Shown here in pieces: positions 56,795 through 64,000 of a DNA stretch of 64,000 nucleotides. The notes below the pieces were generated by a model. It saw only the letters and a list, made by a program, of their open reading frames with translations. It did not search any database and had not been told where the DNA came from. Where the stretch lies: the NCBI RefSeq assembly GCF_900090285.1, contig NZ_LT607754.1, positions 1,116,001 through 1,180,000 of the forward strand, read 5' to 3'. Origin of the DNA: Micromonospora inositola (GTDB lineage Bacteria; Actinomycetota; Actinomycetes; Mycobacteriales; Micromonosporaceae). The number at the start of each line of letters is the position of its first letter. Within the stretch, counting starts at the first letter, position 1. The position numbers and the translations under genes are program-made.

Positions 56795-58523
56795 ACTTAG
56801 CGCTAACTACGAAGGCTTTAAGGCGTTCACGTTCCGCCCTGGCATGAACATCGTCGTCGCTGACACAACTCGGGACTCTCGTCAAACTGACAGCCGTAAC
56901 AGTGCAGGCAAGTCGAGTCTTATCGAGCTGATGCACTTCATGCTCGGAGGATCCGCGGACAAGGGCACGCTATTCACAAAGCCGAAGCTTCGGTCTCGGA
57001 CGTTCTCGATGACACTCGATTGGCCAACAATGGGTCGGCCGATCACTGTCAGTAGATCGGGTGGACGTCCTGGCCTTGTCGAGGTCTCACCACTGCCGCC
57101 CGGCGCGGAGCATACCCAGAGCATTTTCGGCCAGGAGGTAAGGCTCCAGGAATGGCAACGTCTGATTGAGCGGGACCTGTTTCGTCTGCCGACAGAGCAC
57201 CCTGGCATCAGTGGTCGTACCCTGCTTTCGTTCCTGATGAGACGCGCAGGATCAGGGGGATTTGCAAGTCCTGTACGTACGTATATCAGGCAGTCGGATG
57301 CAGAGGGTGCGACAAACCTCGCGTATCTTCTTGGCTTGGATTGGGGGATCGCCAACCGTTATCGAGAGATTCAGGCGCGGGAACGAATGCGTCGCGAACT
57401 CAAGAAGGCGGCCGATGACCCTATCCTTGGGAAGATTGTTGGCTCGGTGGCTGAGTTGCGGGGCCAGATCGCCGTAGCCGAGAACCGAGTCAGCGAGTTG
57501 AAGCGCCAGATAGATGGATTTCGGGTGGTCCCCGGCTACGAGAGGCTCAGAGAAGAGGCGGATGACCTCAACCGCCGAATTAGAGACCTCAGAAACCAAG
57601 AGGAAATCGACCGTAGGAATCTTGAAGATGTAACTCGTTCTGTCGAAGAGTCTCACGAGCCCGACACTGACTACGTCGGTCCTGTCTACGAAGAACTCGG
57701 TGTGATGCTCGGCGGTCAGGTAGTCCGCCGCTTTGAGGAGGTCCAAGCGTTCCACCAGTCAGTAGTGAGAAACCGTCGTCGCTACCTCTCCTCAGAGGCC
57801 GATCGCCTGACTCAACTCCTTAGGGAGCGCGAGCAGGAGCGAGCGCAACTCGGCGAGCAACTTGCCGAAAAGCTGCGTGCACTTAGAGAGGGCGGAGCGC
57901 TGGATGCCTTGACCACTCTCCAGCGCATATATGCGCAAGAGGAGTCATTGCTCTCGGCTCTCCGGCACCGCTTTGAGGCTGCTCAGGCCGTGGAGGCCAG
58001 CAAGCGCGAGATTACCCTCGCCAGGGCTTCATTGCAGGACGAGATGGACGCCGACCTGACGGACCGGGGGGAGGTGGTGAGCCGAGCAATCGTACTCTTC
58101 TCCAATTTTGCGAGGAGCTTGTATGGCCCTGAACGCGAAGCCTATCTGCGGATCGAATCGGGCACTTCTAGTCTTGTTATTGAGCCTCATATCGCTAGCG
58201 ATGCTAGCGTTGGTATTAGCAGTATGGTTACCTTCTGCTTCGACCTGGCCATTGCTGTAATCGCTCATCGCGCTGGCCGAGCTCCGGATTTCCTAGTCCA
58301 CGACAGCCATCTCTTTGACGGCGTCGACGAACGGCAGCTCGCCAGAAGCTTGGAGTTGGCGCGCCAGGTTTGCGAGAAAGAGGGGTTGCAGTACGTTGTC
58401 ACGCTCAACTCAGACGACCTTGAGAAAGCGCAGCGCGTCGGCTTCAAGTCAGAAGACGCTGTGCTGAGCCCGACGCTTTCTGACAAGTTTGAGAGTGGCG
58501 GCCTCTTTGGTTTCCGATTCTAG
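56784..58523 (+). CDS. ABC-3C system SMC/RecN-like ATPase (DUF2326, YydD-like)
   Basis: The 579-residue ATPase has an atypical Walker A in DSRNSAGKSSLIELMHFMLG, a long coiled coil (about residues 200-420) and the C-terminal DUF2326 module. In that module, DFLVHDSHLFDGVDERQLAR is the Walker B and D-loop region. This arrangement is characteristic of YydD-type ATPases of ABC-3C conflict systems. The coiled coil suggests an SMC-like arm that could sense DNA ends or phage structures. GTG 56784 is the start. The gene is AT-richer than the chromosome around it. Confidence 0.8.
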   Translation: MLRELSANYEGFKAFTFRPGMNIVVADTTRDSRQTDSRNSAGKSSLIELMHFMLGGSADKGTLFTKPKLRSRTFSMTLDWPTMGRPITVSRSGGRPGLVEVSPLPPGAEHTQSIFGQEVRLQEWQRLIERDLFRLPTEHPGISGRTLLSFLMRRAGSGGFASPVRTYIRQSDAEGATNLAYLLGLDWGIANRYREIQARERMRRELKKAADDPILGKIVGSVAELRGQIAVAENRVSELKRQIDGFRVVPGYERLREEADDLNRRIRDLRNQEEIDRRNLEDVTRSVEESHEPDTDYVGPVYEELGVMLGGQVVRRFEEVQAFHQSVVRNRRRYLSSEADRLTQLLREREQERAQLGEQLAEKLRALREGGALDALTTLQRIYAQEESLLSALRHRFEAAQAVEASKREITLARASLQDEMDADLTDRGEVVSRAIVLFSNFARSLYGPEREAYLRIESGTSSLVIEPHIASDASVGISSMVTFCFDLAIAVIAHRAGRAPDFLVHDSHLFDGVDERQLARSLELARQVCEKEGLQYVVTLNSDDLEKAQRVGFKSEDAVLSPTLSDKFESGGLFGFRF

Positions 58524-58639
58524 GTGTCCGACTGATCTGGTGTGACAGTAGGGCCTGGTTGGGGCCTGCCGGGCGGGCGCCACGCTGGCGAGTTGCGATG
58601 GGTGGTGTGGCGGTCGGCCAGTAGTCGTACCCTCGTTTC

Positions 58640-59197
58640 GTGCAGATCAGCGCGCAGCGGGCGGCCGACTTAGCCGAAGAACACCTAGCGGTGGCCCTGC
58701 CCCGTAGATGGAGGCACGTTCAAGCGGTGGGAGCCAAGTCTCGCCGATTGGGGCACTTGGTCGCCCCAGAGGAGCGGGACTTGCTCGTTGCCGCGGCTTG
58801 GTTACACGACATCGGCTACGCCCCTGGCATCGTGGATACCGGCTTTCACGCCTTGGACGGGGCGCGGTGGCTGCTGCGGCAGGGCTTCGCACCCAGGTTG
58901 GCCGGACTGGTCGCGAACCACTCGTGTGCCTCGTATGAAGCCGCAGAGCGGGAACTCGCGGAGGAGCTGGCTGCCGAGTTCCCGCTTGAAGAGTCGCCGA
59001 CATCTGATGTGCTCTGGTACGCGGACATGACGACGGGTCCTGACGGCCAGGACCTGAGCGTCGAGGAGAGGCTCGCGGAGATCCGCCTGCGGTATGGGCC
59101 GAATGATCTTGTGAGCCGATTCTGGGAGAAGGCGGAGGTGCCGCTGCTCCTGGTCGTCGATCGAGTGCGCCGGCGGATGGCGGATCAGCCGATGTAG
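58640..59197 (+). CDS. HD-domain phosphohydrolase-like protein
   Basis: The 185-residue protein has a clear HD pattern: HVQAVGAKSRRLGHLV, then AAAWLHDIGYAP with the HD doublet, VANHSCASYEA, and WYADMTTGPDGQDLSVEERL. HD proteins hydrolyse phosphoesters, often in nucleotides. No transmembrane segment is present. The GTG at 58640 follows a -10-like TACCCT and has no Shine-Dalgarno, so it may be leaderless. It converges with the NUDIX gene, overlapping its end by 13 bp. It opens the AICE part of the island. Confidence 0.8.
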   Translation: MQISAQRAADLAEEHLAVALPRRWRHVQAVGAKSRRLGHLVAPEERDLLVAAAWLHDIGYAPGIVDTGFHALDGARWLLRQGFAPRLAGLVANHSCASYEAAERELAEELAAEFPLEESPTSDVLWYADMTTGPDGQDLSVEERLAEIRLRYGPNDLVSRFWEKAEVPLLLVVDRVRRRMADQPM

Positions 59198-59655
59198 GGG
59201 TCGGCCCGTGGTGCGAAGCCGTGGTCGATGCGGAGCCGCATCGACGGATGGATCGAAAGCTCCTCCAGTTCACCTTGGGCGACCCAGCGCACAGCCGACG
59301 ACTCCTCGCTTGTCATTGGGTCACCGAGAACGTATCGGCCTCGGAAGCAGATCGAGAACTGCTGCCGCACCTCGCCGTCGCTGTACTCCACGACGTGGTT
59401 CGGGTTGGTGTAAATCCCGACCAAGCCCGTGACCTCAATCTCGACGCCGGTTTCTTCGCGGGTCTCGCGTACGGCCGTCTCGGCGATGTACTCGCCGAAG
59501 TCCTGGGCGCCGCCGGGCAGCGCCCACAGGCCGTTGTCGGTGCGCTGGATGAGCAGCACCCGCCCCTGGTCGTCCTGGACGAAGACGGTCACCGCGACGA
59601 CGATGCTGTTCGGCTTGGGGGCTTCCGGGTTGTTGAAGTGCTCGATCCGCGCCAT
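59185..59655 (-). CDS. NUDIX hydrolase
   Basis: The 156-residue protein has a full Nudix box, GGAQDFGEYIAETAVRETRE followed by ETG, preceded by a strand LLIQRTDNGLWALP. It would cleave a nucleoside diphosphate linked to another group. AICEs often carry a NUDIX protein: in pSAM2 the Pif protein with a Nudix motif blocks transfer into cells that already have the element. The same role here is inference. It lies 26 bp beyond the XRE-DUF5919 gene on the same strand. Confidence 0.88.
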   Translation of the reverse strand: MARIEHFNNPEAPKPNSIVVAVTVFVQDDQGRVLLIQRTDNGLWALPGGAQDFGEYIAETAVRETREETGVEIEVTGLVGIYTNPNHVVEYSDGEVRQQFSICFRGRYVLGDPMTSEESSAVRWVAQGELEELSIHPSMRLRIDHGFAPRADPYIG

Positions 59656-59681
59656 GGCCCTAGCCTCTCACCGCCGAAGGC

Positions 59682-60431
59682 TCAGTGTTCAGGCCAGACA
59701 GCCCGCTTCTTTCCGAGTACACGGTTGAAGCTGGCGACGTAGCTGTCGAACAGATCCCCGCCGCCGAGCCGGCGCAGGTGCATCACCGGGGCGTAGGCGG
59801 CCGGTGTGCCGTAGAGGTGGGTGTTGACGAGCATCTCGTCGTCGAAGCGGTAGATGGAGTTGTAGAGGATCGTGTCGTGGTAGTAGATCCCGACGTTGTC
59901 GAGGTCCCGTAGGTCCTTGTAGAAGGCCAGCGCGTTCAGGATCTTGCTGGACATGGCCGCGCCGATACCCTCGTCGTCCCCGCGATCGGCGATGTTCTTG
60001 CCCTCCGGGTCGCCGAATAGCAGCTCGACCTGGGCGCCGGCCAACGCCTTCTCGCGCAGGGTTGGCACCCAGCGGTGGTTGAACTCGGGCAGGAACAACC
60101 CGCCGTAGACGAGGACGCCGACCTGTCGGGTGGCCTTTTCCAAGAGCTGCTGCCAGAGGTCGGTGGGGACGGCCCCGCGGCGCGGGTAGATGTGGACGAG
60201 CTCGGACTGGCTGACCTGCACGGCTCGCTGCGTGGGCAGAGCGTCCGGCCAGAGGTACGACTCGCTCTCGTCCAGCAGCTCGGCGATGGAGTGGCGGTAG
60301 CGCGGGTATGGGTTTCGGCTCTGGGTGACCCACCGCTCCACGGTTTTCGGATCGACGCCGAGTCTGTCGGCGAGCGTGGCCGGCGTCAGGCCCTTCTTGA
60401 GCATTCCGCTGCGTAGCCGGTCGTTCGGCAT
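59682..60431 (-). CDS. XRE-family regulator with DUF5919 (PLD-like) C-terminal domain
   Basis: The 249-residue protein has an N-terminal helix-turn-helix (LTPATLADRLGVDPKTVERW, residues 15-34). Its C-terminal domain matches DUF5919: VGVLVYGGLFLPEFNHRWVP, VELLFGDPEGKNIADRGDDE, YYHDTILYNSIYRFDDEMLV and HLRRLGGGDLFDSYV. The C-terminal part is distantly related to phospholipase D folds. Such proteins are common in AICEs beside a NUDIX gene. It is divergent to the transfer genes across a region with repeated GGACGAC sites, so it probably represses itself and the transfer promoter. Confidence 0.82.
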   Translation of the reverse strand: MPNDRLRSGMLKKGLTPATLADRLGVDPKTVERWVTQSRNPYPRYRHSIAELLDESESYLWPDALPTQRAVQVSQSELVHIYPRRGAVPTDLWQQLLEKATRQVGVLVYGGLFLPEFNHRWVPTLREKALAGAQVELLFGDPEGKNIADRGDDEGIGAAMSSKILNALAFYKDLRDLDNVGIYYHDTILYNSIYRFDDEMLVNTHLYGTPAAYAPVMHLRRLGGGDLFDSYVASFNRVLGKKRAVWPEH

Positions 60432-60457
60432 CTCGACTCCTGCTCGTCGAACGGCGA

Positions 60458-60507
60458 GGACGACTCAGTGGGACGACTAACCTTATCAAGGACGTCCCTA
60501 GTCGTCC
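60458..60507. promoter_or_regulatory. Operator cluster between the XRE regulator and the transfer genes
   Basis: GGACGACT (60458-60465), GGACGACTA (60471-60479) and the inverted TAGTCGTCC (60499-60507) occur with a central palindrome GGACGTCC (60490-60497). This gives four related half or full sites within 50 bp of the divergent control region. Confidence 0.6.
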
Positions 60508-60629
60508 ATGTCTGGTGGTGAACTCGTCACTACTGATCGACGCACTCTGATTCCGCAAGAGCTGCCGTCCAGAGAGGACGCACCTGGCCCATCGATGCGG
60601 GCCCAGCTCACGAGATGAAGGAGTCAGTC

Positions 60630-60959
60630 ATGGGACGTCTGCTGCTGGACACCTCGCGGGTGTCGTACGAGGTGTCGGTGAACCCGGTGCCGAAGCTGGA
60701 CCAGAACGGTCAGCAGAAGTTCGACCGGGAGACGAAGAACCCGATGTGGACGGTGCACCTCTACGCCCTCTCCGAGGGGAGCGCGGAGGTCATCAACGTG
60801 ACGGTGGTCAACCCGGTGATGCCGCCGGTGACGGTCCGTCAGCCGGTCGTGCCGGTGGACCTGGAAGCGCTGCCCTGGGTCAACGACCGGGACGGCAAGG
60901 TCCGCTCCGGTGTGGCGTTCCGGGCCTCGGCCCTGACCGCGATGGACACCGCCGCCTAG
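60630..60959 (+). CDS. Small conserved AICE protein
   Basis: The 109-residue soluble protein opens MGRLLLDTSRVSYEVSVNPV and is rich in beta-strand sequence (WTVHLYALSEGSAEVINVTV). GAAGGAG lies 6-7 nt before ATG 60630. Proteins with this start are regularly the first gene of the transfer/replication block in actinomycete elements. The function is not established. Confidence 0.75.
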   Translation: MGRLLLDTSRVSYEVSVNPVPKLDQNGQQKFDRETKNPMWTVHLYALSEGSAEVINVTVVNPVMPPVTVRQPVVPVDLEALPWVNDRDGKVRSGVAFRASALTAMDTAA

Positions 60960-61002
60960 CGGCGGGCGTGCCGACGGCTCCACAGAAGCGAAGTGGTGGA
61001 CA

Positions 61003-61038
61003 CGGGGTCGCCGTTGATTGGCGTCGTCTGCGACCCCG
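61003..61038 (+). repeat. Hairpin between the first two transfer-block genes
   Basis: CGGGGTCGC (61003-61011) pairs with GCGACCCCG (61030-61038). It could attenuate transcription or stabilise the mRNA of the small upstream gene. Confidence 0.45.
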
Positions 61039-61083
61039 CGTCCTGCCCCAACAAATCCGGTCCCTACCTAGGGAGGACTTGTC

Positions 61084-62016
61084 GTGTCCAAGTCTAGTTC
61101 GCGGTCCCCGTTCGGCTGGTCGAACCGTGGGGGCAACGCTGTCACTGTCATCGAAGCTCCGGTCGCCCGTTCGTACCGCCGTCGGGCCACCATCGCCTTC
61201 TGGGTCACGCTCGGGGTGGTCGGCCTGCTGGCCGCCACGGTGGCCTCGCACTACCTGCACCCCATCCTGGGTGCGCTGGTCGGCGGGTTCATCGGTTTCG
61301 CGGTCGGCGCGGTCGTGTTCGCGCTCATCGTGTCGTGGCCGGTCCTGCGGGTGTTCTGGCACTGGCTGGCTGAGATCGTGCTCGGCCTGGTCGCCGTCTA
61401 CGGCTGGATCGCGGTGATGCAGTCCACCTCGCTGTGGGGGTCGCTGCTCATCGTCGCCCTGGTCGTCGGCCTCCCGGCCGCGATCGGCCCGATCCGCCGC
61501 CGGATCGTCGCCTGGATCTGGTGCCTAGTCGTCCGGCATCGGCTGCGGATGTGCTTCGCGGCGTTCATCGCCACCAACCGCTCCGGTTCGCTGCCGCTGA
61601 TCCTGCTCGCCCGGTCAACCCCGGCCGGCGAACGAGTCTGGGTGTGGCTGCGGCCCGGCTTGTCCCTGCGTGACCTGGAGCAGGACGGCCAAGTGCAGAA
61701 GCTCGCCGTGGCGTGCTGGGCCAACGAGGTCCGCGTTTTGCGCGCCTCCCGCAAGTACGCGGCGCTGATCCGCGTGGACATCACCCGCCGCGAACCGCTG
61801 GCGGCCACGATCGTCTCGCCGCTGCCGGACTACGTCCCCACCGACGTGCCGGCCAACGCTCCCACCTCACCGGGCATGCCGCCTGTCGGCCTTGACCTGC
61901 CCGACGTGCCGGACGAGCGGGTCACCGCACCGGCCGACACCTCCCGGCCGCGAAAGCCGCGCAACCCCACCACCACGACGAGCAAGAACGGGTTCGATCC
62001 CTCCGACTACGCCTGA
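61084..62016 (+). CDS. AICE membrane protein (Spd-like, probable transfer accessory)
   Basis: The 310-residue protein has about four hydrophobic segments between residues 35 and 145 (ATIAFWVTLGVVGLLAATVA, GALVGGFIGFAVGAVVFALI). A cytoplasmic domain follows and then a Pro/Thr-rich tail ending in KNGFDPSDYA. Its place directly ahead of the FtsK-like ATPase fits the membrane proteins that support plasmid spread (Spd) in mycelial conjugation. The GTG at 61084 has GGGAGG about 9 nt upstream. Confidence 0.7.
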   Translation: MSKSSSRSPFGWSNRGGNAVTVIEAPVARSYRRRATIAFWVTLGVVGLLAATVASHYLHPILGALVGGFIGFAVGAVVFALIVSWPVLRVFWHWLAEIVLGLVAVYGWIAVMQSTSLWGSLLIVALVVGLPAAIGPIRRRIVAWIWCLVVRHRLRMCFAAFIATNRSGSLPLILLARSTPAGERVWVWLRPGLSLRDLEQDGQVQKLAVACWANEVRVLRASRKYAALIRVDITRREPLAATIVSPLPDYVPTDVPANAPTSPGMPPVGLDLPDVPDERVTAPADTSRPRKPRNPTTTTSKNGFDPSDYA

Positions 62017-62084
62017 CCGGAACGGCGCGGACCAAGCACCCCTGACGGGTCGAGCGTCCGCGCCTCTCCCCTCCCCCACCCGCT

Positions 62085-62102
62085 TTGACACGTACGTGTC
62101 AA
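62085..62102. promoter_or_regulatory. Perfect 18-bp palindrome upstream of the FtsK/TraB-like gene
   Basis: TTGACACGTACGTGTCAA is fully self-complementary and lies 22 bp before the GTG at 62125. This is the expected place for the operator of a KorA-type GntR repressor that silences transfer genes, which must be encoded elsewhere in the element. Confidence 0.65.
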
Positions 62103-62124
62103 CCGACCCACCGGGAGCCCTGCC

Positions 62125-63030
62125 GTGGACCTCACCGACACCATCGAACTACCCGCCCAGGAGAGCCCGAGCGACCCGCCCGACACGGTGCCGGTCGGCG
62201 CTGGCCTGTCCATCTTCGACCCGGTGTTCCTCGGCATCGACGAGTTCGGCCAGGCCGTGTACCTGCCGATGATCTACCGGAACATCCTCATCGGCGGTGA
62301 GCCCGGCGCGGGCAAGTCGAGCCTGCTCAACACCATCGTCGGACACGCCGCACTCTGCCCGGACGTGCGGCTGTGCCTGCTGGACGGCAAGCAGGTCGAG
62401 CTTGGGCTGTGGGAGGACGCCTGCGACGTGTTCGTCGGCCCGGACCTGAACCACGCGATCCGCACGCTTCGCCGGGTGCAGACGGTAATGGACAACCGGT
62501 ACGCCTTCCTCAAAGCGAGCCGTCGCCGCAAGATCGGCCCCAACGACGTGTTCGGTCAGATCCTCGTCGCCTGCGACGAGATCGCCTACTTCTCCGCCAC
62601 CGCCGGAGACAAGAAGGACCAGGAGCTGTTTCACGCACTGCTGCGCGACATCGTGGCTCGTGGCCGCGCCGTCGGCATCATGGTGGCCGCCGCCACGCAG
62701 CGCCCGTCGTCGGACATCATCCCGACCTCGCTGCGGGACATCTTCGCCTGGCGCTTCGCCGGCCGCTGCACCACCGACGTGTCGAGCGACATCGTGCTTG
62801 GGCACGGCTGGGCCGCCCGCGGCTACTCCTCCAACACCATCGACCCCAACAACCAGGGCGCCGGCTTCCTCATCGCCGAAGGCGGTATCCCTGCCTTGGT
62901 CAAGGCCGCCTACATGACGGACGCCGACATCATCCGGGTCGCCGACTACGCGGCCTGGACCCGCCGGCAAAGCGGCCTCGTCACTCCCACCGAGCGGCAC
63001 GCCACCACTGACATCAAGGCGGCGGCATGA
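62125..63030 (+). CDS. FtsK/SpoIIIE-type DNA translocase of the AICE (TraB-like)
   Basis: The 301-residue ATPase has Walker A in GGEPGAGKSSLLNTIVG, Walker B in ILVACDEIAYFSA, and the family stretch GRAVGIMVAAATQRPSSDII with FAWRFAGRC after it. In actinomycete elements a single such protein moves double-stranded DNA between hyphae. This one is shorter than pSAM2 TraSA and lacks the membrane domain, which the preceding gene may provide. The GTG start is at 62125. It overlaps the next small gene by ATGA. Confidence 0.88.
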   Translation: MDLTDTIELPAQESPSDPPDTVPVGAGLSIFDPVFLGIDEFGQAVYLPMIYRNILIGGEPGAGKSSLLNTIVGHAALCPDVRLCLLDGKQVELGLWEDACDVFVGPDLNHAIRTLRRVQTVMDNRYAFLKASRRRKIGPNDVFGQILVACDEIAYFSATAGDKKDQELFHALLRDIVARGRAVGIMVAAATQRPSSDIIPTSLRDIFAWRFAGRCTTDVSSDIVLGHGWAARGYSSNTIDPNNQGAGFLIAEGGIPALVKAAYMTDADIIRVADYAAWTRRQSGLVTPTERHATTDIKAAA

Positions 63031-63209
63031 ACACCACGACCGTTCCGACTCGGGTCCTGGACCTGGTGCTCGTCGGCACCGGCGAGGACATCGCCGCACT
63101 CACCGCCATCGCCCGCCACGCGGGCGCGCTCATCTTCCGCTCCGCACCCACTGCCACCGACGACGGCCGGCAGCGGGTGTTCCTCCGGCTCCACCTGCAC
63201 CACCGATAG
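63027..63209 (+). CDS. Small AICE protein, 60 residues
   Basis: The ATG overlaps the translocase stop (ATGA), so it is translated with it. The sequence VLDLVLVGTGEDIAALTAIA forms a short alpha/beta unit, and the end is basic and His-rich (RVFLRLHLHHR). No family is recognised. The tight coupling argues that it is real. Confidence 0.65.
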   Translation: MNTTTVPTRVLDLVLVGTGEDIAALTAIARHAGALIFRSAPTATDDGRQRVFLRLHLHHR

Positions 63210-63298
63210 AGGAACGGCCGACAGACCGGGACCTGCCCTGAGAAAGCGAACCCGGCCCGTCGGCCACCAACCAACGCCCACGAAGGGACGTGGCCGCC

Positions 63299-63817
63299 AT
63301 GAACCCTACCCAAGAACAGCCCCACACTCCCGGCGCGCTGGCCGACCTGACCCCGGCCGAAACCCTGCGCTGCGCCGCCCGCTACCTCGAACTGCACGGC
63401 TGGACGCAAGGCGTCTACTACCGCGTCGCCCACGACAGCCCGTTCCCGCAGGCCTGCGTTGCCGGCGCGATCGGCATGGCCGCCCACGGCCGCTGCATCT
63501 GGCTTCCGCACGACGACAAGGCCAAGCCCGGCGTCCGCGACTACACCCGGGCTCTCGACGCCCTCTCCGATTACCTCGACCTCAACGAGTCGCAGTCTCG
63601 GGACGCCGAGGACGAAGACCCGACCTGCCCCCTGTCCTGGAATGACCGTCCCGGCCAGACCGCCGAGCAGGTCATCACGACCCTGCGCGCCGCCGCCGAC
63701 GACTACGACTGGTCGCACACCACCGAGGACGACCTCGAAACCTACGCCGACGCGTGCGCGTGGGCGGACAAGCACACCACCCGTGAGGGCTTCCTCGCCT
63801 GGCTCGGTGCCCGATGA
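63299..63817 (+). CDS. DUF6197 family AICE protein (copy 1)
   Basis: The 172-residue protein has the family pattern ETLRCAARYLELHGWTQGVY, then PQACVAGAIGMAAHGRC, and a Trp-rich end (TREGFLAWLGAR). I chose ATG 63299 with AAGGGA about 10 nt upstream; the GTG at 63290 is too close to that motif. DUF6197 genes occur in AICE transfer/replication blocks with unknown role. Confidence 0.78.
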   Translation: MNPTQEQPHTPGALADLTPAETLRCAARYLELHGWTQGVYYRVAHDSPFPQACVAGAIGMAAHGRCIWLPHDDKAKPGVRDYTRALDALSDYLDLNESQSRDAEDEDPTCPLSWNDRPGQTAEQVITTLRAAADDYDWSHTTEDDLETYADACAWADKHTTREGFLAWLGAR

Positions 63818-64000
63818 GCACCGTCGCCGCCCTCCCGACCGGCAACGTCCACGCGATCCTCGATCGCGCCGCCCTCTACCTGGGCCGCCACGGCTGGACC
63901 CCGACGGGTCTCTACGAGGGGCACGACGACTGCACCACCAAGTGCGCCTGTCACCGCACCGGCACCTACCCCGCGTCGATCCTCGACGCGATCCGGGCTG
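63814..64000 (+). CDS. DUF6197 family protein, N-terminal part (copy 2, cut by window edge)
   Basis: The ATG overlaps the previous stop (ATGA). The visible 62 codons include AILDRAALYLGRHGWTPTGL, the same motif as copy 1, with a C-x3-C-x-C cluster (DDCTTKCACHR) after it. The two are a tandem duplication. The remainder is beyond the window. Confidence 0.78.
   Translation, partial: MSTVAALPTGNVHAILDRAALYLGRHGWTPTGLYEGHDDCTTKCACHRTGTYPASILDAIRA

Overview
The window is very GC-rich DNA from a filamentous actinomycete. The gene families and their order point to Micromonosporaceae (Micromonospora-like): malEFG beside a LacI regulator and GH13 enzymes, pth-rplY-prs-glmU-tRNA-Gln, cysND with a CysQ phosphatase, and rsmA-ispE beside an ABC-F ATPase. 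GTG starts are frequent, gene junctions are often GTGA or ATGA overlaps, and several genes look leaderless. This assignment is inference from gene content; no 16S or marker comparison was possible.

Region 1 (1-9.2 kb) is a maltodextrin locus. A maltose/maltodextrin ABC importer (malE, malF, malG, reading left) and a GH13 enzyme lie on one side of a LacI-type regulator that reads right, and a second GH13 alpha-glucosidase follows it. CTTGC-type inverted repeats sit in both intergenic regions next to the regulator and are its likely operators. Region 2 (9.3-46.4 kb) is mostly core chromosome. It holds a GntR regulator, a YihY/BrkB membrane protein, trpS, a CBS/CorC protein, galE-galK, sulfate activation (cysD, cysN, cysQ), pth, rplY, prs, glmU, tRNA-Gln(TTG), a fatty-acid desaturase and a TetR regulator. 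It continues with two tandem DUF4383 proteins, an ABC-F ATPase, ispE, rsmA, a TatD DNase, a chloroperoxidase-like hydrolase, metG, rsmI and a protein O-mannosyltransferase. From 40 kb there are accessory single genes: an Sfp-type phosphopantetheinyl transferase, DUF1801, DinB-like, DUF1905 and TMEM175-like proteins.

Region 3 (46.6 kb to the right edge) looks like a composite genomic island. Its left end is a 27-bp copy of the 3' end of tmRNA (ssrA, minus strand) still followed by an intrinsic terminator, which is the footprint expected when an element integrates into the 3' end of ssrA. Inside are a HxlR-DsbA-isochorismatase module with duplicated palindromic operators and two IS5-family transposase fragments. 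An IS701-family element with a CTAG target duplication interrupts a TIGR02391-family gene, and removing it restores the frame. Next come an LtrA-like protein and two tandem paralogous membrane genes, each bracketed by inverted 19-bp repeats. A three-gene ABC-three-component (ABC-3C) anti-phage conflict system lies at 55.6-58.5 kb. The right end (58.6-64 kb) is the regulatory and transfer half of an actinomycete integrative and conjugative element (AICE): HD, NUDIX and XRE-DUF5919 proteins, a small conserved protein, a membrane protein, an FtsK/TraB-like ATPase and two DUF6197 proteins, the last cut by the window edge. Replication, excision and integrase genes and an intact minus-strand ssrA are predicted just beyond 64 kb.

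The island genes, above all the ABC-3C operon, have AT-richer codon use than the core genes, which fits recent acquisition. The strongest candidates for new biology are the ABC-3C system in its AICE setting and the pair of membrane-gene cassettes bounded by IS-like inverted repeats.
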